A stretch of DNA of 64,000 bases from Mycolicibacterium parafortuitum (GTDB lineage: Bacteria > Actinomycetota > Actinomycetes > Mycobacteriales > Mycobacteriaceae), in contig NZ_MVID01000002.1 of the NCBI RefSeq assembly GCF_002086815.1, positions 310,001 to 374,000 of the forward strand, read 5' to 3'. This document shows, piece after piece, positions 1 to 9,416 of the stretch. Position 1 is the stretch's first letter. Every line of letters begins with the position of its first letter. Both the position numbers and the translations under genes were made by a program. Under the pieces are notes generated by a model. That model worked only from the letters and a program-made list of their open reading frames with translations. It made no database searches and had not been told where the DNA came from.

Positions 1-355
1 CTTCGAGTCGAGGTTCGCCGTAGAACGTGGCGATCAATGGCGCTGCAGCCCACACACAGCCGGCAGTCACAACTGCCAGGGCGGTGTTGATGTAGAACAG
101 GGCATCGCGGATCCTGGGCTCCAGGTCGGTCTCTCGCATGATCGCCAGGGACAGCCCGAAGTCGCTCAGCACCGATGTCACCCCGATGATGGCGGTGACC
201 ATGGCTACCAGACCAAAGTCGACCGGAGTGAGCAACCGGGCCAACAGGATCAGCCCGACCAATTGGATCACTGTGCGCAGGACCTGGCCGACGATGACGG
301 CAGCTCCGCCACGAACAGCAGTTCCGTGCAGGGACCCGGAATCCGGCGAGGTCAC
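1..355 (-). CDS. Polysaccharide flippase-like membrane protein, N-terminal part
   Basis: The gene runs off the left edge, so only about 118 N-terminal residues are visible. The chosen GTG start at 355 gives a short polar leader and then hydrophobic segments. Motifs such as VGQVLRTVIQLVGLILLARL, LLTPVDFGLVAMV and FGLSLAIM are typical of Wzx/MOP-type polysaccharide or lipid-linked oligosaccharide flippases, which move lipid-linked sugars across the cytoplasmic membrane. The frame stays open upstream to about 453, where an in-frame TAG closes it, so a longer N-terminus is possible, but it would be Gly/Cys-rich and unlike a transporter start. The gene lies 162 bp downstream of ipdF on the same strand and has no counterpart in the M. 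tuberculosis steroid cluster at this position. The family call is from motif recognition only. Confidence 0.6.
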   Translation of the reverse strand, partial: MTSPDSGSLHGTAVRGGAAVIVGQVLRTVIQLVGLILLARLLTPVDFGLVAMVTAIIGVTSVLSDFGLSLAIMRETDLEPRIRDALFYINTALAVVTAGCVWAAAPLIATFYGEPRLE

Positions 356-463
356 GTGCGACCCGTACAGCGCATCGCGGCAACCGAAGCAGTCGGCGCA
401 CCCCGGCCCGCCCGAGCCTGTCTGGTCACCGCCCGATAGTAGCCCGGCCAGCTAACGGTCCGG

Positions 464-492
464 CACCGGTTCAAGCCCGATGGAAACCGGTG
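464..492 (-). terminator. Hairpin after ipdF
   Basis: CACCGGTT at 464-471 pairs perfectly with AACCGGTG at 485-492 across a 13-nt loop. It lies 26 nt past the ipdF stop codon on the transcribed strand. There is no U-tract, so it would be a tail-less terminator of the kind often proposed in mycobacteria, or only an RNA end-protecting hairpin. Confidence 0.4.
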
Positions 493-517
493 TCGACCCG
501 ACAGCGCCGAAGTTGTG

Positions 518-1305
518 TCAGGCCCGCTGGCTGGACACCGAGACGACCTCGCCGGTCATGTAGCTGGAGTAGTCGCTGGCCAGGAACGCGATGGTGGCCG
601 CGATCTCCCACGGCTCTGCGGCGCGGCCGAACGCCTCGCCTTCGGCGAGTCGGTCCAGCAACTCCGAGCTGCTGGTCTTCTCCAGGAACTTGTGCCGCGC
701 GATACTCGGTGACACCGCGTTGACGCGTACCCCGTAATCCACGGCTTCGATTGCGCTGCACCGGGTCAGGGCCATCACCCCGGCCTTGGCGGCGGCGTAG
801 TGCGACTGCGAGTGCTGCGCGCGCCAGCCCAGCACGCTCGCGTTGTTCACGATGACGCCGCCGTGTGGGACGTCCCGGAAATAGCGCAGCGCGGCGCGCG
901 TCGCCCGCATCACCGACGTCAGCGTCACGTTCATGACGCGGTCCCATTCGTCGTCGGTCATGTCGATCACCGGCGTCTGCCCGCCGAGCCCGGCGTTGTT
1001 GACCAGCACGTCCAGCCGGCCTGCCTTCTCGACGGCCGAGGTGATCAACGCATCGACGGCCTCTGTCGACGTCACGTCGCAGACCACCGCGTCAACCTTG
1101 CCCAGGCCGAGGGAGGCGAGTTCGTCGCGGGTTTCCCCGAGGCGCCGTTCGTGGTAGTCGGAGACGACCACGTCCGCACCCTCAAGGAGCGCCCGGCGCG
1201 CCGTCGTCGAGCCGATTCCGGTTCCCGCGGCGGCGGTCACCAGAACGACCTTGCCCTTCAGCAGGCCGTGGCCCTCGATCTCGGTCGGAGTTTGGGAAAG
1301 ATCTG

Positions 1306-1309
<4 letters not shown>
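518..1309 (-). CDS. ipdF: IpdF-type short-chain dehydrogenase of steroid CD-ring degradation
   Basis: A 263-residue cytoplasmic SDR oxidoreductase. The nucleotide-binding glycine motif is TAAAGTGIGST near residue 27, NNAG follows near 107, and the catalytic Ser and YAAAK lie around residues 155-175. It corresponds by position and length to Rv3559c (IpdF), assigned to beta-oxidation of the HIP side chain, probably acting on a hydroxyacyl-CoA. The start codon overlaps the fadE30 stop by 4 nt (ATGA), so the pair is translationally coupled. It should follow KstR2 control from the operator upstream of fadE30. The exact substrate is taken from published work on the family, not from this sequence. 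Confidence 0.85.
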
Positions 1310-2454
<1,145 letters not shown>

Positions 2455-2470
2455 CCCTGTAGGCTAACCT

Positions 2471-2484
2471 ACCAAGCACTTGCT
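2471..2484. promoter_or_regulatory. KstR2 operator
   Basis: The sequence ACCAAGCACTTGCT matches the published KstR2 consensus AnCAAGnnCTTGnT at every fixed position. It sits in the 60-bp divergent region between fadE30 and fadD3, so one repressor-bound site can control both units. KstR2 is relieved by HIP-CoA, the FadD3 product. The kstR2 gene itself is not in the window. Confidence 0.9.
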
Positions 2485-2514
2485 CGGGTACCCCGGATAG
2501 CTACAGGAGCTTCG

Positions 2515-4044
2515 ATGACGACCTCCCCGAGGACCACTCCCGCGGTTCTCGAACGGATCGCGCGTGAGCTTCCCGACCACCCCGCGGTGGTGTCGCCTTC
2601 GCGCACGCTGACGTTCGCCGACCTGCGCGCGGAGGTCCGTCAGGCCGCTGCGGCCATGATCGATTTCGGTGTCGAACCCGGTGACCGGGTCGCGATCTGG
2701 TCGCCGAACACCTGGCACTGGGTCGTCGCGAGCCTGGCCATCCACCATGCCGGCGGCGTGCTCGTCCCGCTCAACACCCGCTACACCGCCAGCGAGGCCG
2801 AGGACATCCTGGCCCGCACCGGGGCGCCGCTGCTGTTCGCGTCCGGCGAGTTCCTCGGCGCCGACAAGGCGGCCTCCGTCGATCGGGATGCCCTGCCCGC
2901 GCTGCGCCACATCGTGCGCATCCCGATCGACAAGGACGACGGGACGTGGGACGACTTCGTCGGCGCCGGAACGGACCTGACCGCAGTCGACGCGCGCGCA
3001 GCCGCCGTCACCGCGGACGACGTGTCCGACATCCTGTTCACCTCCGGCACCACCGGCCGCAGCAAGGGCGTGCGGTGCGCGCACCGGCAGTCGCTCGACG
3101 CGTCCGCGGCGTGGGCCGCATGCGGACAGCTCACCAGCGACGACCGCTACCTGTGCATCAACCCGTTCTTCCACAACTTCGGCTACAAGGCAGGCATCCT
3201 GGCCTGTCTGCAGACCGGCGCCACGCTGTTCCCCGAGTTGACGTTCGACCCCGTGGCCACGATGCGCGCGGTGCAGGACCACCGCATCACGGTGCTCCCG
3301 GGTCCGCCGACGATCTATCAGACCCTGCTCGACCACCCCAGGCGGGCCGAGTTCGACTTGAGCTCACTACGTTTCGCGGTGACCGGAGCGGCCACCATCC
3401 CGGTCGTGCTGATCGAGCGCATGCAGAACGAGCTCGACATCGACATCGTGCTGACCGCATACGGGCTGACCGAGGCCGCCGGGTTCGGCACGATGTGCCG
3501 CGCCGACGACGACGCGGTCACCGTCGCGACCACCTCCGGTCGCCCGATCGCCGATTTCGAGTTGCGCATCGGAGAGTCCGGTGAGGTGCTGCTGCGCGGG
3601 CCGAACGTGATGCTCGGCTACCTCGACGACCCCGAGGCCACCGCGGCCGCGATCGACCCCGAGGGCTGGCTGCACACCGGTGACGTCGGCGAGCTCGACT
3701 CCGCGGGCAACCTGAAGATCACCGACCGCCTCAAGGACATGTACATCTGCGGCGGATTCAACGTCTATCCCGCCGAGATCGAGCAAGTCCTCGCACGCCT
3801 CGACGGGGTCGCCGAGGCGGCGGTCATCGGGGTTCCCGACGACCGCCTCGGCGAGGTCGGCAAGGCGTTCGTGGTCACCCTCGCGGGCGCCGAGCTCGAC
3901 GAGAAGACCGTGATCGATTACACGCGAGAACATCTGGCGAACTTCAAGATCCCGCGGAGCGTCGAGTTCCTCGACGCGCTTCCGCGCAACCCCGGCGGCA
4001 AGGTGGTCAAACCCGTCCTCCGCCAGCACAGTGAGAGGCCCTGA
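2515..4044 (+). CDS. fadD3: HIP-CoA ligase FadD3
   Basis: A 509-residue ANL-superfamily acyl-CoA synthetase. The P-loop-like TSGTTGRSKG (about residues 176-185), the YGLTEAAGFG adenylation motif and the C-terminal hinge TDRLKDMYICGGFNVYPAEIE are all present, and the catalytic lysine lies in PGGKVVKPVL. FadD3 (Rv3561, about 503 residues) activates HIP, the propionate left after removal of rings A and B and the side chain. The ATG at 2515 is preferred because CAGGAGC precedes it by 6-7 nt; the frame is open far upstream, but that stretch is antisense to fadE30. It heads fadD3-fadE31-fadE32-fadE33, with gaps of 2, 6 and -4 nt. Confidence 0.92.
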   Translation: MTTSPRTTPAVLERIARELPDHPAVVSPSRTLTFADLRAEVRQAAAAMIDFGVEPGDRVAIWSPNTWHWVVASLAIHHAGGVLVPLNTRYTASEAEDILARTGAPLLFASGEFLGADKAASVDRDALPALRHIVRIPIDKDDGTWDDFVGAGTDLTAVDARAAAVTADDVSDILFTSGTTGRSKGVRCAHRQSLDASAAWAACGQLTSDDRYLCINPFFHNFGYKAGILACLQTGATLFPELTFDPVATMRAVQDHRITVLPGPPTIYQTLLDHPRRAEFDLSSLRFAVTGAATIPVVLIERMQNELDIDIVLTAYGLTEAAGFGTMCRADDDAVTVATTSGRPIADFELRIGESGEVLLRGPNVMLGYLDDPEATAAAIDPEGWLHTGDVGELDSAGNLKITDRLKDMYICGGFNVYPAEIEQVLARLDGVAEAAVIGVPDDRLGEVGKAFVVTLAGAELDEKTVIDYTREHLANFKIPRSVEFLDALPRNPGGKVVKPVLRQHSERP

Positions 4045-4046
4045 TC

Positions 4047-5171
4047 GTGGACCTGACCTTCGACGACGAAACCCGGGACTTCCAGGCCGAGGTTCGCGAG
4101 TTCCTCGCCGCGAACAAGGACTCCTTCCCGACGAAGTCCTATGACACCGCGGAGGGGTTCGAACAGCACCGGCGGTGGGACAAGATCCTGTTCGACGCCG
4201 GCCTGTCGGTGATCGCCTGGCCGAAGAAGTACGGCGGCCGCGACGCATCACTGCTGCAGTGGATCGTGTTCGAGGAGGAGTACTTCCGCGCCGGAGCCCC
4301 CGGACGGGCCAGCGCCAACGGCACCTCGATGCTGGCGCCGACGCTGTTCGCGCACGGCACCGAAGAACAGCTCGACCGGGTTCTGCCGAAGATGGCCAGC
4401 GGCGAGGAGATCTGGGCGCAGGCGTGGTCGGAGCCGGAGTCCGGCAGCGATCTGGCGTCGCTGCGGTCGACCGCGACCAGGACCGACGGCGGCTGGCTGC
4501 TCAACGGGCAGAAGATCTGGAGTTCGCGGGCGGTGTTCGGTGAGCGCGCGTTCGGGCTGTTCCGATCCGATCCGGAAGCGCAGCGCCACAAGGGCTTGAC
4601 CTACTTCATGTTCGACTTGAAGGCCGAGGGCGTCACCGTCCGCCCGATCGCGCAGCTCGGCGGCGACACCGGCTTCGGCGAGATCTTCCTCGACGACGTC
4701 TTCGTTCCCGACCACGACGTGATCGGCGGCGTACACGACGGCTGGCGCGCCGCGATGAGCACCTCGAGCAATGAACGCGGTATGTCGCTGCGCAGCCCCG
4801 CCCGCTTCCTCGCGCCGGCGGAACGCCTTGTCGCGCAGTGGAAGCAGAATCCGGATCCGGCGTTCACCGATCGGGTGGCCGACGCGTGGATCAAGGCGCA
4901 GGCCTACCGGCTGCACACGTTCGGCACCGTCACCCGGGTCAGCAACGGCGGTGAACTGGGTGCGGAGTCGTCGATCACCAAGGTGTTCTGGTCCGAACTC
5001 GACGTGGCGCTGCACCAGACTTCACTGGATCTGCGGGGCGCGGACGGGGAGCTGATGGATTCGGTCACCGAGGGGCTGCTGTTCGCGCTCGGCGGCCCGA
5101 TCTATGCCGGTACCAACGAGATCCAGCGCAACATCATCGCCGAGCGGCTTCTGGGCCTGCCCCGAAAGTAG
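4047..5171 (+). CDS. fadE31: Acyl-CoA dehydrogenase FadE31
   Basis: A 374-residue ACAD with GTG start 2 nt after the fadD3 stop. It carries WSEPESGSDLASLRS, the QKIWSSRAVFGERAFGLF segment and the C-terminal YAGTNEIQRNIIAERLLGLP signature. M. tuberculosis FadE31 is reported to associate with the smaller partners FadE32 and FadE33 to form heteromeric enzymes for steroid intermediates, and both partner genes follow directly here. It acts in the cytoplasm on HIP-derived CoA thioesters; the precise step is not decided by sequence. Confidence 0.9.
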   Translation: MDLTFDDETRDFQAEVREFLAANKDSFPTKSYDTAEGFEQHRRWDKILFDAGLSVIAWPKKYGGRDASLLQWIVFEEEYFRAGAPGRASANGTSMLAPTLFAHGTEEQLDRVLPKMASGEEIWAQAWSEPESGSDLASLRSTATRTDGGWLLNGQKIWSSRAVFGERAFGLFRSDPEAQRHKGLTYFMFDLKAEGVTVRPIAQLGGDTGFGEIFLDDVFVPDHDVIGGVHDGWRAAMSTSSNERGMSLRSPARFLAPAERLVAQWKQNPDPAFTDRVADAWIKAQAYRLHTFGTVTRVSNGGELGAESSITKVFWSELDVALHQTSLDLRGADGELMDSVTEGLLFALGGPIYAGTNEIQRNIIAERLLGLPRK

Positions 5172-5177
5172 ACGAAC

Positions 5178-6149
5178 GTGAACTTTGAAATCGACGAACA
5201 GCAGCGGGATTTCGCTGCCAGCATCGACGCCGCCCTGGCTGCGGCCGATGTCCCCTCTGCCGTCCGGGCATGGGGTCAGGGTGACACCGCTCCCGGCCGA
5301 AAGGTGTGGTCGCAGCTGGCCGACCTGGGGGTCACCGCGCTGCTGGTTCCGGAGAAGTACGACGGCATCGAGGCACATCCGGTCGACCTGGTCGTCGCGC
5401 TGGAGCGGCTCGGCCGGTGGAACGTGCCCGGTCCGGTGGCCGAATCGATCGCGGTGGCGCCGGTGCTGCTCGGCGGTCACGAAGACGGGGCCGAGCGCAG
5501 TGCCGCATTGGCCTCCGGGGAGTTGATCGCGACCGTCGCGGTCCCGCCCCTGGTCCCGCGCGCCGTCGACGCGGACACCGCCGGCCTGATCCTGCTCGCG
5601 GCGGACGGTGCCGTCGCCGACGCCGACAAGGGCGCCCAGCACGAATCGGTGGACCCGGCCCGGAAGCTGTTCGAGGTCAGCGCCTCCGGGAGCAGCCGAG
5701 CCGCCGATGTCGAGCGTGCCTTCGAGTTCGGCGCATTGGCCACCGCGGCGCTGCTCGTCGGCGCGGCGCAGGCCATGCTGGACGCATCGGTCGAGTACGC
5801 CAAGCAGCGCAGCCAGTTCGGCACGATCATCGGCACCTATCAGGCGATCAAGCACAAGCTCGCCGACGTCCTGATCGCCGTCGAGATGGCCCGCCCGCTG
5901 GTGTACGGGGCTGCGCTGTCACTGGCCGACGGCTCGGCGGACACCGTGCGCGACGTGAGCGCGGCCAAGGTCGCCGCGGCCGATGCGGCACTGCTGGCTG
6001 CCAGGTCGTCGCTGCAGACCCATGGGGCGATCGGGTTCACACAGGAACACGATCTTTCGCTGCTGCTGTTGCGGGTTCAGGCACTTCGTCCGGCATGGGG
6101 CGATCCGACCTGGCACCGGCGCCGACTGCTGGAGGCATTGACCAAGTGA
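5178..6149 (+). CDS. fadE32: Acyl-CoA dehydrogenase partner subunit FadE32
   Basis: A 323-residue, short ACAD-fold protein, the normal length for this partner class (Rv3563 is about 319). The N-terminus has LGVTALLVPEKYDG and the C-terminal half has QFGTIIGTYQAIKHKLAD, the FAD-contacting segment, and QTHGAIGFTQEHDLSLLL. It lacks the SEPGAGSD loop of full-length ACADs, so it is expected to need FadE31 as partner. The stop overlaps the fadE33 GTG start by 4 nt, which favours stoichiometric translation. Confidence 0.88.
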   Translation: MNFEIDEQQRDFAASIDAALAAADVPSAVRAWGQGDTAPGRKVWSQLADLGVTALLVPEKYDGIEAHPVDLVVALERLGRWNVPGPVAESIAVAPVLLGGHEDGAERSAALASGELIATVAVPPLVPRAVDADTAGLILLAADGAVADADKGAQHESVDPARKLFEVSASGSSRAADVERAFEFGALATAALLVGAAQAMLDASVEYAKQRSQFGTIIGTYQAIKHKLADVLIAVEMARPLVYGAALSLADGSADTVRDVSAAKVAAADAALLAARSSLQTHGAIGFTQEHDLSLLLLRVQALRPAWGDPTWHRRRLLEALTK

Positions 6150-7087
6150 GTGAAGAACGGGACCTGTTGCGCGACACCGTCGCCGCGCTGGTCGACAAGC
6201 ACGCGTCCTCGGAGGCGGTCCGTTCCGCGGCGGCCTCGGAACGAGGGTATGACGAAGCCCTGTGGACGATGCTGTGCGAGCAGGTCGGCGCAGCGGCGCT
6301 GGTGATCCCCGAGGAACTCGGGGGCGCCGGCGGCGAACTGGCCGATGCCGCGGTGGTGCTCGAAGAGCTGGGTAAGGCCCTGGTGCCGACGCCGTTGCTG
6401 GGCACGACGCTGGCCGAGTTGGCGCTGCTGTCCGTGCCGGAGCCGGACGCCGAGCTGCTCGAGGGCCTGGCCGAGGGCAGTGCGATCGGCACCGTGGTGT
6501 TCGACCCGGGCCATGTGATCAACGGGGATGTCGCCGACGTGGTCATCGCCGCCGACGGCGAGACGCTGACCCGCTGGACGTCGTTCTCCGCGACGCCCGC
6601 GGTGACGATGGACATCACGCGCCGGCTGGCCGCCCTCGAGGTGGGCGAGACGGTACCGCTGGGCGCGGATCCCGGGCTGGCCGATCTCGCGGCGATCCTG
6701 CTGGCCGCCGAACAGATCGGCGCCGCGTCGAAGTGCCTCGACCTGACGGTGCAGTACACCAAGGACCGGGTGCAGTTCGGCAGGCCGATCGGCAGCTTCC
6801 AGGCGCTCAAGCACCGGATGTCGGACCTGTACGTCGCAGTGCAGTCGGCGAAGGCCGTCGTCGACGAGGCCGTGGCCGATCCTTCTCCGACATCCGCGGC
6901 GCTGGCCCGGCTGGCCGCCAGTGAGGCGTTCTCCAAGGTGGCCGCCGAGGCGGTGCAGATGCACGGCGGTATCGCGATCACCTGGGAAAGTGACATCCAG
7001 CTGTACTTCAAGCGCGCGCACGGCAGCGCCCAGCTGTTGGGGGCTCCGCGCGAACAGCTCCGCAGCCTCGAATCCGAGGTGTTCTAG
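6146..7087 (+). CDS. fadE33: Acyl-CoA dehydrogenase partner subunit FadE33
   Basis: A 313-residue second short ACAD subunit, paralogous to the preceding FadE32. Landmarks are VIPEELGGAGGEL near residue 53, QFGRPIGSFQALKHRMSDLY and QMHGGIAITWESDIQLYFKR. The GTG at 6146 lies inside the fadE32 stop (GTGA) and is the only start that gives the family N-terminus; the frame is open far upstream, but that part is a shadow of fadE32. By analogy to M. tuberculosis it forms a heteromer with FadE31. Confidence 0.88.
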   Translation: MSEERDLLRDTVAALVDKHASSEAVRSAAASERGYDEALWTMLCEQVGAAALVIPEELGGAGGELADAAVVLEELGKALVPTPLLGTTLAELALLSVPEPDAELLEGLAEGSAIGTVVFDPGHVINGDVADVVIAADGETLTRWTSFSATPAVTMDITRRLAALEVGETVPLGADPGLADLAAILLAAEQIGAASKCLDLTVQYTKDRVQFGRPIGSFQALKHRMSDLYVAVQSAKAVVDEAVADPSPTSAALARLAASEAFSKVAAEAVQMHGGIAITWESDIQLYFKRAHGSAQLLGAPREQLRSLESEVF

Positions 7088-7097
7088 CCTGGGAAGG

Positions 7098-8252
7098 GTG
7101 ACCCCCTCTCTGCGCTCGGGTATTCCACCGTTCTATGTGATGGACGTGTGGTTGGCCGCGGCCGAGCGTGCGCGCAGCCACGGCGATCTCGTCAACCTGT
7201 CGGCGGGTCAGCCCAGCGCAGGCGCCCCGACGGCGGTGCGGGACGCGGCGATCGCGGCGTTGCAGCACAACAATCTCGGCTATTCGGTCGCGCTCGGAAT
7301 TCCCGAGCTCCGGGAGGCCATCGCGGGCACGTACCAGGACCGGCACGGCGTGGTCGTGTCCCCCGATGACGTGGTCATCACGACCGGTTCCTCTGGTGGG
7401 TTCCTGTTGGCGTTCCTGGCCTGCTTCGACCCAGGCGACCGCGTCGCGATCGCGAGCCCCGGTTATCCGTGCTACCGCAACATCCTGTCGGCGCTCGGAT
7501 GCGAGGTGGTCGAGCTGCCGTGCGGGCCCGAGACCCGCTTCCAGCCGACGCTGCAGATGCTCACCGAGCTGGATCCCCCGGTGGCAGGCGTGATCGTCGC
7601 GAGCCCGGCCAACCCGACCGGCACCGTGATCCCGCCCGAGGAGCTCGCCGCGATCGCCGGGTGGTGCGAGTCGACCGGTGTGCGGCTGATCAGCGACGAG
7701 GTGTATCACGGTCTCGTCTACCCCGGCGCCCCGGCGACCAGCTGCGCATGGGAGACCTCGCGCGAATCGATTGTCGTGAACAGCTTTTCGAAGTACTTCG
7801 CGATGACGGGTTGGCGGCTGGGCTGGCTGCTGGTGCCCGACGACCTCAAGCGCGCCGTGGACCGGCTGACCGGCAACTTCACGATCTGCCCACCCGTGTT
7901 ACCGCAGCTGGCCGCGGTGGCGGCGTTCGCCCCCGAGTCGATCGCCGAGGCGGAGTCGCTGCTTCACGGCTACGTGACGAACCGGTCGCTGCTTCTGGAC
8001 GGTCTGCGTGCCATCGGTATCGACCGGTTGGCCCCTGCCGACGGCGCGTTCTACGTGTACGCCGACGTCTCTCACCTGACCACCGACTCGTTGTCGTTCT
8101 GCTCGAAGTTACTGGCCGACACCGGGGTTGCGATCGCCCCCGGGGTCGACTTCGACACGGTGCGCGGCGGCGCGTTCGTACGGCTGTCCTTCGCCGGACC
8201 GTCGTCGGACATCGAGGAGGCCCTGCGCCGGATCGGCGCGTGGCTGCACTGA
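7098..8252 (+). CDS. aspB: Class I PLP aminotransferase (AspB-type)
   Basis: A 384-residue fold-type I aminotransferase. ASPANPTGTVIPPEEL, LISDEVYHGLVY and the PLP-lysine motif SFSKYFAMTGWRLGW are intact, and the C-terminal RLSFA segment has the carboxylate-binding Arg. The GTG at 7098 follows GGGAAGG. It is equivalent to Rv3565, annotated aspB, which sits at this place beside the steroid fadE genes although its amino donor and role in that pathway are unknown. It lies 10 nt after fadE33 and is probably cotranscribed. The actual substrate is unproven. Confidence 0.8.
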   Translation: MTPSLRSGIPPFYVMDVWLAAAERARSHGDLVNLSAGQPSAGAPTAVRDAAIAALQHNNLGYSVALGIPELREAIAGTYQDRHGVVVSPDDVVITTGSSGGFLLAFLACFDPGDRVAIASPGYPCYRNILSALGCEVVELPCGPETRFQPTLQMLTELDPPVAGVIVASPANPTGTVIPPEELAAIAGWCESTGVRLISDEVYHGLVYPGAPATSCAWETSRESIVVNSFSKYFAMTGWRLGWLLVPDDLKRAVDRLTGNFTICPPVLPQLAAVAAFAPESIAEAESLLHGYVTNRSLLLDGLRAIGIDRLAPADGAFYVYADVSHLTTDSLSFCSKLLADTGVAIAPGVDFDTVRGGAFVRLSFAGPSSDIEEALRRIGAWLH

Positions 8253-9406
8253 GCCCGTCGGCGCAGCGGGCACCACTGCTGGCGGCGGGTTTCACCACCG
8301 CGTTCGGCGCCCACGCCGTGGCGGGCACGCTGGGCACCACCACGAGCGGAACCGCCGCGTCCCTGCTGACCCTGGGGGCGCTGCTGGCGATCTACGACGG
8401 CGCGGAGGTGGTCCTCAAGCCGGTGTTCGGCACGCTGGCCGACAGGGTCGGCGCTCGCACCGTATTGCTCGGCGGACTGCTGGTTTTCGGGATCGCCTCG
8501 CTGGCCTACGCCGTCGCCGACGACTCGGCATTGTTGTGGGCGGGCCGGTTCGGCCAGGGCGTCGGGGCGGCGGCGTTCTCCCCCGCCGCGTCGGCACTGG
8601 TGGCCCGCCTGACTCCGATGTCAGCGCAGGGCCGCGCGTTCGGGACGTACGGCTCGTACAAGTCGATCGGATACACACTGGGGCCTCTTCTGGGTGGCGC
8701 GATCGTGACTCTGGGTGGCCTGCGGCTGCTGTTCGCGGTGATGGCCGGCCTGGCGGCAGTGGTGGTGATCTGGGCGGCGGTCAGCGTCCCCGGCCTGCCC
8801 CCGGCGCCGCGGCAACGTGCGACGTTGCTGGACACCCTGCGGCGATTCGGCGAATCCTCCTTCGTGACACCGACGCTCGCGCTCGCGGCGTCGACGGCGG
8901 CGCTGTCGGCCGGCGTCGGGTTCCTGCCGGTGATCGGCACCCAGGCGGGCCTGTCCCCCGTCGTCACCGGCGCCGTCGTATCCGTGCTGGCGTTGACCAC
9001 CGCCCTCGCCCAGCCCGTGGCCGGCCGTGCGGCCGATGCCGGGCGGGTGGGGCTCGCGACGGGACTCATGGTGGGCATCCTGGTGACTGGGCTGGGGCTG
9101 GCCCTCGCGGCGCTACCCGGTCTGGTGGGACTGATCGGTGCGGCGGTCGTGATCGGGCTGGGCTGCGGGCTGATCACGCCGCTGGCGTTCACGATGCTCG
9201 CCCGGTCCACCCCCGAGGAACGGCTGGGACAGACCATGGGCGCGGCCGAGGTGGGACGCGAATGCGGCGACGCGGCAGGGCCGCTGGCCGTCGGATCGAT
9301 CGCGGCCGTCTCGTCGGTGTCGTTCGGCTTCCTCGGTCTGGCCGCGGCGGTGGCCGCGTCAGGTGCTGTGCTGGGCGTGACGCGACTTGTCGGCAAGCGG
9401 GTGTAG
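8240..9406 (+). CDS. MFS efflux-type transporter
   Basis: A 388-residue major facilitator protein with about 12 predicted hydrophobic segments. The GTLADRVGART loop after TM2 and the FGTYGSYKSIGYTLGPLLGG segment of TM5 (motif C-like glycines) point to the drug/proton antiporter group. Start GTG 8240 overlaps the aspB 3' end by 13 nt in another frame, so it is likely translated from the same message. It has no counterpart in the M. tuberculosis cluster and marks the left edge of the inserted block. The substrate cannot be read from sequence. Confidence 0.8.
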   Translation: MAALSPSAQRAPLLAAGFTTAFGAHAVAGTLGTTTSGTAASLLTLGALLAIYDGAEVVLKPVFGTLADRVGARTVLLGGLLVFGIASLAYAVADDSALLWAGRFGQGVGAAAFSPAASALVARLTPMSAQGRAFGTYGSYKSIGYTLGPLLGGAIVTLGGLRLLFAVMAGLAAVVVIWAAVSVPGLPPAPRQRATLLDTLRRFGESSFVTPTLALAASTAALSAGVGFLPVIGTQAGLSPVVTGAVVSVLALTTALAQPVAGRAADAGRVGLATGLMVGILVTGLGLALAALPGLVGLIGAAVVIGLGCGLITPLAFTMLARSTPEERLGQTMGAAEVGRECGDAAGPLAVGSIAAVSSVSFGFLGLAAAVAASGAVLGVTRLVGKRV

Positions 9407-9416
9407 CGTCGGTGAC

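Noticed and set aside
471-947. Separate 158-codon minus-strand ORF inside ipdF
   Set aside because: Arg-rich alternative frame of the SDR gene with no recognisable domain.
5178-7087. fadE32 and fadE33 as truncated pseudogenes
   Set aside because: Their short length is normal for the partner-subunit class, and both keep intact FAD-contact segments and good gene spacing.
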